A stretch of DNA of 64,000 nt from Thereva unica (lineage: Eukaryota > Arthropoda > Insecta > Diptera > Therevidae). The notes beneath the pieces are model-generated. The model was not told the DNA's origin. It did no database searches and worked only from the letters and a program-made list of their open reading frames with translations. Within the stretch, counting starts at the first letter, position 1, and each line of letters opens with the position of its first letter. Made by a program: the position numbers and the translations under genes. The stretch lies in the NCBI GenBank assembly GCA_949987705.1, contig CATLJY010000850.1:1-64000 (forward strand). Reading direction: 5' to 3'. Shown here in pieces: positions 20,281-30,177 of the stretch.

Positions 20281-20494
20281 TAATAACAGTAAACGTCCCA
20301 CCTTGCGTCTTGTGAATGGTAATAGCACAAGCAGGAACGCAAGGAAACTGTTTTCGTTTGCATTTCACGGTTTTCGTCAGTGTAATGTTCACTATTTTCT
20401 TATACACCGGCACCCAGTTAGGAGACAGAGTGTTTGGCTTGCTTTGCTTATTGTTGACAATTTGACAATAATTTAATCTAATTAATATTGACAA
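20281..20494 (-). pseudogene. Helentron helicase C-terminal fragment (Pif1-type)
   Basis: About 70 residues with [16 protein letters not shown], the motif V region of Pif1-like helicases in Helitron/Helentron Rep-helicases. It is cut at its C-terminal side by Helitron 3. The matching segment at ~37 kb retains motif VI beyond the cut point. Confidence 0.75.
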
Positions 20495-20634
20495 TTTTAA
20501 TCAAATTTTTAAGATTACTACGATCAATTTTTTAAAATTACTTCGGGAGATAACGGGACATAACGGGACATAACGGGACAATGAGTCATCATTTTTCGTT
20601 CATCGTTTTAATAGACGTTGTCACGTCAAAAATT

Positions 20635-20990
20635 TTAAAAAAAAATTCTTTTAATTAACTAAAAAATGTACTGAAAAGTAAAAAATAAAAAATATTTTAA
20701 AGAAAGCGTGAAATTTCAATTTTAATGAAAAAGTTAATTAAAAGAATGGCGCCTTTTTCATCAAAAATTGAAAATATAACTGTAAATCGCGTGAGATTTA
20801 CAATAACCCTCAATTTTTTGCTTTGTTCATTTCAAATTCTAACAAAATTTTTTGATGAAAAATGCGCCATTCTTTTAATTAACTTTTTCATTAAAATTGA
20901 AATTTCACGCTTTCTTTAAAATATTTTTTATTTTTTACTTTTCAGTACATTTTTTAGTTAATTAAAAGAATTTTTTTTAACCATTTATTT
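20635..20990. mobile_element. MITE with ~130-bp inverted repeats
   Basis: 20638-20767 and 20849-20981 are near-perfect inverted copies (AAAGCGTGAAATTTCAATTT, TTAATTAAAAGAATGGCGC) around an ~80-bp loop with GTAAATCGCGTGAGATTTAC, itself a hairpin. The terminal AAATAAATGGTTAAAAA lies at ~20990. Non-coding. Confidence 0.75.
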
Positions 20991-21029
20991 TATAAAATTA
21001 TGCGATTTATCACCTTTTTATAAGCAATA

Positions 21030-22080
21030 TAAGTAATTTTTCAATTGTAACCGATAACCACAATATAAATAATTTATTATTCCATGAGTTTTTTTCCCTA
21101 TCATTCTTCGATTTCTTTATTTTTACATTTTTTACATTTCGAAACTTTTTTTTTTTTTTTTATTTATCGAAATGTTATAAAATGTTTACATTTTCATAAA
21201 ACTACAACTAGTTCACACTAACGAGTAGTTTAAGTTTAACATACATTTCGAAACGAACTTTTTTTTCTCCTTCAGTCTAAAAAAGTGGGTACTCAAGATA
21301 GTTCTATCAGATGGCGTTATAAGTTATTTCAATTGCTCAATAAATGAGATGGTGCTACTAGTTAGTCGAAAAGGGGTTTACTCGCACTGTTGATGACAGA
21401 TGGCGTTAGATGATTAACAAACTGTGTTCATATAAAAGTGGTTAGTCACAACTATGGTGTCAGATTGCATTAGGTACTATAAAAAAAAACTTACGTATTT
21501 CATAGTACTGATGTACAATAAAATTTTGAAATACCGATTACTACTTTTGCCGAGTTCGTAATTATAATTTATTCCTAAATATGACATATTCGTTACAAGT
21601 TAGTCGAATCCAGCACTGGTGATGTCAGGTAGCATTCCTTATCATTTCGATGATTAACAAAAAGCGTTCATATTAAGCTGGTAGGCGTCTCAAGAGGGCG
21701 GATTTACCATTTCTTCACAACCGCCTCGAAATGGGTATCAAATGAAAGGGAATGATAAATAGAATACAATAAGCAATATAGTATACTCTATAAATAGTTA
21801 GATCCACCGCGGCCACCTCAAGAGGACGCATTACCATTTTCTTCACAACCCACTCGACATGGGTATCAAATGAAATGGTGTGATAAGTAGAATACAAGAA
21901 GCTATGTCGTTAAATCCACGGCAGCCGTCTCAAGAGGGCGGCCTACCATTTCTTCACTACTCCCTCGACATGGGTCTCAATTGAAAGGGTATCATAAGTA
22001 GAATGCCATAAGCGATATAGTATACTCAATAATATGGTTAGATCCATGGCGGTCATCTCAAGAGGGCGGATATTTTTTCT
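21030..22080. repeat. Duplicated non-coding block with minisatellite, copy 1
   Basis: TTGTAACCGATAACCA, CCATGAGTTTTTTT, AAAAAGTGGGTACTCAA and GCCGAGTTCGTAAT all recur in order at 23030-23690. The block ends in three or four ~125-bp units with ATGGGTATCAAATGAAAGGG (21685-22075). Confidence 0.7.
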
Positions 22081-23029
22081 TTAAATATTTTAATCTTTCT
22101 TTTTCCCGCAGTTTTTGCAGATTCAGTATTATTTTTCATTTTTTCTCGCTTTTTTCTATCATACTCTTTCTTTTTTAATTTTTTTCCGTATTACTCAACT
22201 TTTTTGGTCGTGCCATTTTTCTTTCACGTACATGTACCTGTTTTAAATTAAACACCATGAAATAAAAGTTGCAAGAAATAAATAAAATATCTAAAAGAAC
22301 CGTAGAGCACTGTATAAATCATTCCCTCATACGGCTGTAATTCCCTCACTCCTAAATGCAGTGAGGGAATGACTGTGAGGGAATGACGAATTTTAACTAA
22401 AGCTACTAAAACACCGGTACATAACCTCAATTTGATTGTTACTTTTCTATTATGCAATCTACTCCCAAAACCGCATAAAAAAAACAAATTACTTTTACAT
22501 ATATTTAAATGCTTAATATATTCATGTAACGTGAGGTAATGATCGCCATAAATGTAAGTCTTTAACAATTTTTCACATAATATGATTTTGCACAAACTCA
22601 CCTACGGTTGAGAAGAAGTTGTTATCTTGAACCAATTGAGAGTGTTGCCAAGCACTAGAAACTTAAGGTTGCGTTCCTAAATATCGTTCGATACGTTCAG
22701 AAATCGAATATTCGTAATAGGGTGAGGGAATGATTTTATTTGGCGGGACATTTTTAAAATCGAATTATCGTTTTTATATATTCGTTGTTGTAAGATGGAA
22801 GGCTTTTATAGACAATAATGTTTTTGAACTAAGGGACAAGGTGAGGGAATGACTTTCACGGTAAAAAAGTAGCCATATCTTTTTTTTCTTTAGAGGTAAT
22901 AGGTTTTCTTTTTAAACAATAGTGGTATAGACAGCGTGCATTGAAATAAAAAAATACCTATGTAGTTAAAGCATATGACTCGCCAATAATGGCTCGGGAA
23001 TCAAATTTCGAAATTTGATGAGAAATACC
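22081..23029. other. AT-rich sequence with GTGAGGGAATGA motifs
   Basis: No gene is convincing; a 117-residue frame on the minus strand has no recognisable features. The motif GTGAGGGAATGA(C/T) occurs at least five times here on both strands (22318-22390, ~22722, ~22840) and twice at 10.6 kb. Confidence 0.45.
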
Positions 23030-24911
23030 CATAAGTAATTTTACATTTGTAACCGATAACCAAAAGATAAATAATTTATAATTCCATGAGTTTTTTTTCC
23101 TATCATTCGTCGTTTTCTTTATTTTTACATTTTTTACATTTCGAATCGAACTTTTTTCTTCTCCTTCAGTCTAAAAAAGTGGGTACTCAAAATTATTCTG
23201 TCAGATGGCGCTCTAAGTTATTTCAATTGCTCAATAAATGAGATGGTGCTACTAGTTAGTCGAAAAGGGGTTTACTCGCACTGTTGATTACATATGCCAT
23301 TAGATGATTAACAAAACGTATTCATTTAAAGTGGTTAGTCACAACTATGTTATCAGATTGCGTTAGGTACTTTAAAAAACATATGTAGTTCACAGTACAA
23401 ATGTACAGTAAAATTTTGAAATACCGAATGCCGAGTTCGTAATCGTAATTTATTTCTAAAAATATGACATATTCGTTACAAGTTAGTCAAATCCAGCACT
23501 GTTGATGTCAAATAGCATTCCCTATCATTTCGATGATTAACAAAAAATGCGTCATTGTACGCGTCTCAAGAGGGCGGATTACCATTTTCTTCACAACCCC
23601 CTCGACATGGGTATCAAATGAAAGGGTATGATAAGTAGAATACAATAAGCTATGTTTTTATATCCATGACGGCCGTCTCAAGAGGGCGGACTACCATTTC
23701 TTCACCACCACCTAGACATATATATCAATTGAAAGGGTATCATAAGTAGAATACCATAAGCGATATAATATACTCAATATCTGGTTAGATCCATGGCGGT
23801 CATCTCAAGAGGGCGGAGTACCATTTTCTTTACACCCCCCTCGACATGGGTATCAAATGAAAGGGTATGATAAGTAGAATACAATAAGCAATATAGTATA
23901 CTCAATAAATAGTAAGATCCACCGCGGCCATCTCAAGAGGACACTATGTCGTAAAATCTATATCCGCGGTCTCAACAGGGCGGATTACCACTTCTTCACC
24001 ACCCCCTCAACATGGGTACCAATTGAAAGGGTATCGTAAGTAGAATACCAGAGGCGATATAGTATACTCAATATATGGTTAGATATATGGCGGTGATCTC
24101 AAGAGAGCGGATTACCATTTTCTTCACAGCCCTTCGACATGGGTATCAAACGAAATGGAATGATATGTAGAATACAATAAGCAATATAGTATACTCAATA
24201 AATAGTAAGATCCACCGCGGCCATCTCAAGAGGACACATTACCATTTTCTTCGCCAGCCCCTCGACATGGGTATCAAATGAAAGGGTATGATAAGTAGAA
24301 TACAATAAGCTATGTCGTAAAATCCATATCGGCGGACTCAAGAGGGCGGATTACCACTTCTTCACCACCCCCTCAACATAGGTATCAATTGAAAGGCTAT
24401 CATAAGTAGAATACCAGAAGCGATGTAGTATACTCAACATATGGTTAGATCCATGGCGGTCGTCTCAAGAGAGCGGATTACCATTTTCTTCACAGCCGCT
24501 TCGATATGGGTATCAAACGAAATGGAATGATAAGCAGAATACAATAAGCAATATAGTATACTCAATAAATAGTCAGATCCACCGCGGCCATCTCAAGAGG
24601 ACACATTACCATTTTCTTCACCACCCCCTCGACATGGGTATCAAATGAAAGGGTATGATAAGTAGAATACAATAAGCTATGTCGTAAAATCCATGTCGGC
24701 GGTCTCAAGAGGGCGGATTACCACTTCTTCACCACCGCCTCAACATAGGTATCAATTGAAAAAGTATCATAAGTAGAATACCAGAAGCGATATAGTATAC
24801 TCAATATATGGTTAGATCCATGGCGGTCATCTCAAGAGGGCGGATTACCATTTTCTTCACAGCCCCTTCGACATGGGTATCAAACGAAATGGAATGATAA
24901 GTAGAATACAA
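23030..24911. repeat. Duplicated block copy 2 with long minisatellite array
   Basis: First ~650 bp match 21030-21700. From 23555 to 24911 about eleven diverged ~120-125-bp units follow, with GTCTCAAGAGGGCGGATTACC, ACATGGGTATCAAATGAAAG and AAGCAATATAGTATACTCAA. Two unit types alternate (…CACCGCGGCCATC and …CATGGCGGTCATC). It stops exactly at the start of Helitron 4. Confidence 0.75.
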
Positions 24912-26790
24912 TCTATATTAATAAAAGAAAGTGTGTCTGTGTATCTGTGTGTCTGTGTATCTGTGTGTCTGCTTGTGCGTACCGTCACGCATTGTAGCCA
25001 AACTAGAAGAGATAGAAATCTGTTTTTTTGTAGATGCATGAATACCCCAGAAGGTGGAAGTAAGTTTCCGTTTTTCGCTATTTTGATTAGTTTTTTTTTA
25101 ATTAATTAATTAGTATGATTTTTAACCATTTTTTACGCTCTACGGCTGATATCTCCGCTAATGTATATCGTAGAACTTTTTTTTCTATTGCATAAAAAGT
25201 AACTGACTGACAGACAACGCACAACCTAAACCGTTAGAGGTAAAGGAACAGTTCATCCCTAGCGATTTTTCGAAATTCATCCCCTAAGGGGGTGAAATGG
25301 GGTCAACTCGAAACCGCTGTAGCTATAAGGTTGAAATTTTGACAGTGCATCTCTATAATGACTTGGACATCCACTAAAATGCGATTTTTCAAAATTCATC
25401 CGCTAAGGGGGTGAAATGGGGTTTATCCAAACCGTTAAGGCTATAGGGCTGAAATTTTGACAGTGCATCCCTATAATGACGTGGACATCCACTAAGAAGC
25501 GATTCTTCGAAATTCATCCCCTAAGGGGTTGAAACAAGGTTTATCTACACCTCTAAAGTTATATGGCTGGAATTTTGACAGTGCATCCCTATAATGGCGA
25601 GGGCATACACTATAAAGCGATTTTTCGAAATTCATCCCCTAAGGGGGTGAAATGGGGTTTACCCAAACCGCTGGAGCTATAGGGCTGAAATTATGACAGT
25701 GCATAACTTTAATTACGTGGACATACACTAAGAAGCGATTTTTCGAAATTCAACCCCTAAGGGGGTGAAATGGGGTCAACCCAAAACCGCTGAAGCTATA
25801 GGGCTAAAATTTTGACAGTGCATCCCCTTAATGACGTGTACATCCACTAAGAAGCGATTTTTCGAAATTAATCCCGAAAAGGATGAAATGGAGTAACCAT
25901 ACTACTGGAGCTATAGGGCTGAAATTTGGACAGTGCAAGTCTATAATGGCGTGGACATCCACTAAAAAGCGATTTTTCAAAATTCATCCCCTAAGGGGGT
26001 GAAATGGGGTTTATCTAAATCGCTATAGTTATAGGGCTGAAATTTTGACAGTGCATCCCTATAATAGCGTGGACATCCACTATAAAGAGATTTTTCGAAA
26101 TTCATCCCCTAAGGGGGTGAAATGGGGTTTACCCAAACCGATGGAGCTATAGGGCTGAAATTATGACAGTGCATCCCCTTAATGACGTGTACATCCACTA
26201 AGAAGCGATTTTTCGAAATTCATTCCGGAAAGGGTGAAATGGGGTAACCATACTACTGGAGCTATAGGGCTGAAATTTGGACAGTGCATCCCTATAATGA
26301 CGAGGACATACACTAAGAGGCGATTACTCGAAATTTACCCCCTAAGGGGATGAAATGGGGTTAACCCAAACCTCTGAAGCTGAAAGGCTGAAATTTTGAC
26401 AGGGCATCCCTATAATCTCGAAGAAATGAATGACTCGAAATTCACTTTATTTAATATTCATTTGTGATTGCTTCATAATTTCTTGCACCCACGTAAATAG
26501 GCGAACAAACATAACGAACGTTCGTCAAACCCTAAAATGTCACTTCTCTTTATGACATATACATGCCAATCTCTGCTTCAAAACTTGCAGATTTGTTGAG
26601 CAGAGGTGATATACGCAGCAATTTGTTTACCATAATTATTAAAAAAATGCGCTATAATAAACCCTTTGTAGGGATAATAACAGCTGACTTTTTTGTTTGT
26701 TTTTTTTTCTTTTTTTTTTAAAGGGAAACATTGCACATAATAAACAGTTTTTATTTAAAGGCGTTGCAAGGCACGCGGATTTTATGCTAG
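24912..26790 (+). mobile_element. Non-autonomous Helitron 4 with ~119-bp minisatellite
   Basis: Begins TCTATATTAATAAAAGAAAG after an A, followed by (GTGTCTGTGTATCT)n. Ends GCGTTGCAAGGCACGCGG...ATGCTAG before a T, the same 3' palindrome family as Helitron 3. The interior has ten ~119-bp units (25255-26425) with CGAAATTCATCCCCTAAGGG and GGGCTGAAATTTTGACAGTG. These units lack the GGTATCAAATGAAAGG core, so this is a different minisatellite. Confidence 0.8.
25255..26425. repeat. Ten-copy ~119-bp tandem array in Helitron 4
   Basis: Unit starts near 25262, 25381, 25500, 25617, 25736, 25854, 25970, 26090, 26206 and 26320. Each has the small hairpin CCCCTAAGGGGG. Units differ by scattered substitutions. 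Confidence 0.9.
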
Positions 26791-26794
26791 TATT

Positions 26795-26997
26795 ATAATA
26801 AGAACTCTCAAAAAAGAGACACTAATTTTAAAGTGGGAGAAAAAATATGGTTTAAAAATGGTAAATATTGGATAGAGGCTACAATAATAAATAAAGATGC
26901 AACGCCGCGATCCTACTGGATAGAACTTCCGGATGGTAGCACTGTTCGTCGTAACACATCTGTGCTACGTAAAGCAAAATATAATAAGATCAAGTGA
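26795..26997 (+). pseudogene. Gypsy-2 pol, integrase C-terminal end
   Basis: The frame ending at the stop at 26995-26997 encodes ~60 residues with FKVGEKIWFKNGKYWIEATI and YWIELPDGSTVRRNTSVLR, the SH3-like C-terminal tail of Ty3/Gypsy integrases. The upstream part of pol is cut off where Helitron 4 ends. The Gypsy-2 3' UTR continues and is split by the Tc1 element at 27161. Confidence 0.75.
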
Positions 26998-27160
26998 CCC
27001 TATTCCTGAGTGATTTCTTCTACATACAAAATGTTCTTAAGTATAATTTAAAAAGTAAGCAGTACCCTTTTTTTATTTGTACTTTTACTAATTAAAATTT
27101 GAAATATCTAAGGGTCTAAGTTAGAGTATTAAGAATTGAATTGATTAATAAATGTATATA
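26998..27160 (+). other. Gypsy-2 3' untranslated sequence (upstream part)
   Basis: Non-coding. Joins the sequence after 28871, where purine tracts precede the LTR. Confidence 0.45.
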
Positions 27161-27430
27161 CAGTGCCCGAAATTGATTTAACACTTCTATGTTTCAGAGC
27201 GTTTTCCTCAGCCCCATCTTGTTGTGGAAACCTGAATTTTAACATAGTTGCCTTTCTAGGGGTTGCGAATAAGTGGTAAAAAAATTATATAGCTAGCTCT
27301 CTTAATAACGGTAAAATGCATACCGGAAGTAAAAGCATTTCAATTTGAAGCATTTTTAGTGCGAAATTGATTTAAGTTCAGTAAAAAATATAAAGAAAAA
27401 AGGGTTCTTATTGCTATAAATTAACTTTAT

Positions 27431-28059
27431 TTAATATTTAGTCGATCCTCCATTGTTTTTTATAACATGGAAAATTCTGTTTCTCATACTCGCTACTACT
27501 GTGTGGAGCATTTCGTCTGGAATTGAATTCCAAGCATGTGAAATGCTTATTTTTAGCGATTCTATATTTTCAAACCGCTTCCATAAGCATACACGTTTCT
27601 GCCTACAATTCCTCCATAAATTTTCTATCGGATTTAAACCCGTAGAGTGTGCCAGCCAATCCAAAACGGGATACTTTTGCTCCTCAAACCACTTCCTAGT
27701 AGCTCTTTCTTTATGGATAGGTGCACTATCCTATTGAAAGGACCAACTATCGTCAAGCGCTTCCTCTCCAAATGACACCAAAACATCGTGCAAAAGTGAA
27801 ATTTAGTGTGCAGTAGCCGAATGGGTCTACTTATCAAACAAATTGGACTCTTTGTGCGAGCAGAAAAAGCGGCCCACACAATCTCTGTGCCTCCTCCGAA
27901 ATTTCAGCTCCAAGGTGTTTTCAGGTGTTTTCTTAAGGTCATGCCAAAAGTATTGGCAGCCATCTGGCCCGTCGAGATTAAATTTTTTTCATCAGAAAAA
28001 ATAACACTTCGCCATTCCTTGTCCCGACAATACATTCTCTGCAAATTTAAGCCTTAGCA
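27431..28059 (-). pseudogene. Tc1-like transposase C-terminal half (left arm)
   Basis: Read across frameshifts, it holds FSDEKN/FNLDGPDG-type sequence, FGGGTEIVWAAFS, then DWLAHSTGLNPIENLW with the catalytic Glu in ENLW, typical of Tc1 DD34E transposases. The second catalytic Asp sits in DSAPIHK, but a TAG stop replaces the preceding Gln. At least two frameshifts. The DNA-binding N-terminus is missing. Confidence 0.75.
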
Positions 28060-28139
28060 ATTTATGCTGTGGTGATAAGATGGTTTGAAATTGATTTAAG
28101 TTCACCCAACACTTCTATGTTTCAGAGAGTGTTTCTCCG

Positions 28140-28589
28140 CAACATTTTGTTGCTATTTCTGCTCGTACAAAAAGTCCAATTTGTTGGATAAGTAGCTGAA
28201 TGAGTACTGCACACTAAATTTCACTTTTGGACGATGTTTTGGTGTCATTTGGAGAGGAAGCGCTTGGCGATTATTGGACCTTTCAATAGGATAGTGCACC
28301 TATCCATAAAGAAAGAGCAACTATGAAGTGGTTTGAGGAGCAAAAGTATCCCGTTTTGGATTGGCTGGCACACTCTACGGGTTTAAATCCGGTAGAAAAT
28401 TTATGGAGGAATTGTAGGCAGAAACGTGTATGCTTATGGAAGCGGTTTGAAAATATAGAATCGCTAAAAATAAGCATTTCACATGCTTGGAATTCAATTC
28501 CAGACGAAATGCTCCACACAGTAGTAGCGAGTATGAGAAACAGAATTTTCCATGTTATAAAAAACAATGGAGGATCGACTAAATATTAA
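28140..28589 (+). pseudogene. Tc1-like transposase C-terminal half (right arm)
   Basis: An 88-residue open frame (28323-28589) with LDWLAHSTGLNPVENLWR and the end of the protein (NNGGSTKY), preceded by broken coding sequence back to ~28140. It shows the same TAG before DSAPIHK as the left arm, so the arms share one already-dead ancestor. Confidence 0.75.
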
Positions 28590-28871
28590 ATAAAGTTAAT
28601 TTATAGCAATAAGAACCCTTTTTTCTTTATATTTTTTACTGAACTTAAATCAATTTCGCACTAAAAATGCTTCAAATTGAAATGCTTTTACTTCCGGTAT
28701 GCATTTTACGGTTATTAAGAGAGCTAGCTATATAATTTTTTTACCACTTATTCGCAACCCCTAGAAAGGCAACTATGTTAAAATTTAGGTTTCCACAACA
28801 AGATGGGGCTGAGGAAAACGCTCTGAAACATAGAAGTGTCGAGTGAACTTAAATCAATTTCGGGCACTGTA

Positions 28872-29227
28872 TCTATAAAAAAAAGGAAGGAAGATGTAAT
28901 ATAACTGAATTGAGTTGAACAGTTGAACTGATTAACAAATGAATAAGGATTAGTAGTCACATGAACAATATAATGTATCAGTTTAAAAAAAAGGAGATGT
29001 AATGTGACTGAACTTTATTATAACATTAAAACTATACTCGTGTAAACAGTAGGTTTAGAACTAAGTATACTAAACTGTACTAAATGTGAAACTTCATGTA
29101 GATCAAATAAATATGCAGCAGTTGCACACAGAACACTCTCGGTGGCTCTGGTTTCTTTCTTCAATTGCGGTTCTACAGTCTTGGTCGAACCAATTAATTC
29201 TAGTAAGCAATATAGTAAACTCAATTC
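28872..29227 (+). mobile_element. Gypsy-2 purine tract and probable LTR
   Basis: AAAAAAAAGGAGA followed by TGTAATGTGACTGAAC at 28994 looks like a polypurine tract and LTR start; a weaker one (GGAAGGAAGATGTAATAT) lies near 28900. The candidate LTR is ~230 bp, with no partner in the window to confirm it. Confidence 0.4.
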
Positions 29228-29395
29228 CACCAAAAAAACATTAGAAGTTCGTGGGCGCGAAATTATTTATTGGGACAGTTTAAAACACACTTATAACAAA
29301 AAAAAGTGATATGGATTAGTCAAGATGAATCGTTAGTAGCATGAAATAATTAAACACGTGCATTTACGAACGAATTCAAAGGAATTCTACAACTG

Positions 29396-29978
29396 TTGTT
29401 GTTGTTGTTTAACGGCTCTACAACCGGGATCCGGTCCTGGCCTCGCGCAACTGTTCTCTCCACCGGTCCCGATTCTGAGCCGATGTCATCCAGTTTGGCA
29501 TCCCTAAACTCTGAGCGTCCTGGTCCACGCCATCCTTCCAGCGAAGGTTGGGCCTCCCTCGCTGTCGCACCCCATAGGTCTTACCGCAGAGAACTTTCCG
29601 AGCAGGCTCATCTTCACTCATACGAGCTAGATGCCCTGCCCACCGGAGCCTACCGAGCTTTATTTTCTTCACAACATCTATGTCGCGATAGCGCTCGTAG
29701 ATCTCGTCATTGTAGAGTCTCCGGAATCGTCCTTCCTCACATACGAGGCCAACAATCCTCCGAAGTATTTTCCTCTCAAACACGCCCAAGAGGTTTGAGT
29801 GCTTTTTGCTAAGCACCCACGTTTCGGATGCATATGTGAGAACGGGTAAGACCATCGTCTTATATAGTAAAAGTTTAGACGTTATGGTTAGATATTTGGA
29901 TTTGAAGGGCCTTGACAGACTATAGTAGGCTTTGTTGGCTTTTAGCAGTCGTGCGCGTATTTCTGGTTCCATGCTACC
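29396..29978 (-). pseudogene. RTE-like LINE family 1, 3' fragment (insertion A)
   Basis: 184 residues of the RT C-terminal domain, including VLPVLTYASETW, LGRLRWAGHLARM and GRPNLRWKDGVDQD, almost identical to the end of the copy at 30.0-32.4 kb. 5'-truncated just before ATGGAACC. The 3' tail is (AAC)n. It is flanked by a 12-bp target duplication ATTCTACAACTG (29384-29395, 29979-29990). Confidence 0.85.
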
Positions 29979-30027
29979 ATTCTACAACTGCCAATTTTTA
30001 TTTAAAACTCACTAAAGTAATATCAAA

Positions 30028-30163
30028 GAAGATAATGTTAAGACCGATGCAGCGAAACTACTCAACACGAGAAACTGGAGACAAGCTGCGGAGCAGAGAG
30101 ACGTCTGGAGGAAGAAGCTGAAGGAGACCAAGGCTCGAATTGGGCCGTAGAGCCATCGAAGAA
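30028..30163 (+). pseudogene. RTE-like LINE 3' fragment (insertion B)
   Basis: 136 bp encoding a C-terminal tail NWRQAAEQRDVWRKKLKET and a stop, then GTAGAGCCATCGAAGAAGAA. Flanked by the 14-bp direct repeat AAAGTAATATCAAA (30014-30027, 30164-30177), so it is a severely 5'-truncated insertion. Its family differs from insertions A and C. Confidence 0.75.
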
Positions 30164-30177
30164 GAAAGTAATATCAA

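Larger units (their letters stand above)
18743..20634 (-). mobile_element. Helentron derivative copy A, interrupted by Helitron 3
   Basis: 18743-18866 matches 35764-35887 and 20281-20634 matches ~37018-37365 of copy B. Near the 3' end (minus strand) is a hairpin GTCCGTAAA-CCCTC-TTTACAGAC with one mismatch. GACGTTGTCACGT-type inverted words lie near both ends. About 1.1 kb present in copy B, covering the endonuclease, is missing and Helitron 3 stands in its place. Confidence 0.7.
27161..28869. mobile_element. Palindromic Tc1-like element (two inverted transposase ends)
   Basis: Ends CAGTGCCCGAAATTGATTTA and its inverse, each next to TA (27159-27160, 28870-28871), as for Tc1. Two opposite-facing copies of the transposase 3' part fill the arms. 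A third copy of the subterminal sequence lies at 28085-28150, so the right arm is an internally deleted element joined to an inverted piece. Confidence 0.8.

Noticed and set aside
22248..22601. 117-residue minus-strand frame
   Set aside because: No recognisable domain, and it spans the GTGAGGGAATGA repeat region; likely chance.
5944..24911. CRISPR-like periodic arrays
   Set aside because: The repeats are contiguous whole units of 119-269 bp with no unique spacers; they are eukaryotic minisatellites in Helitrons.
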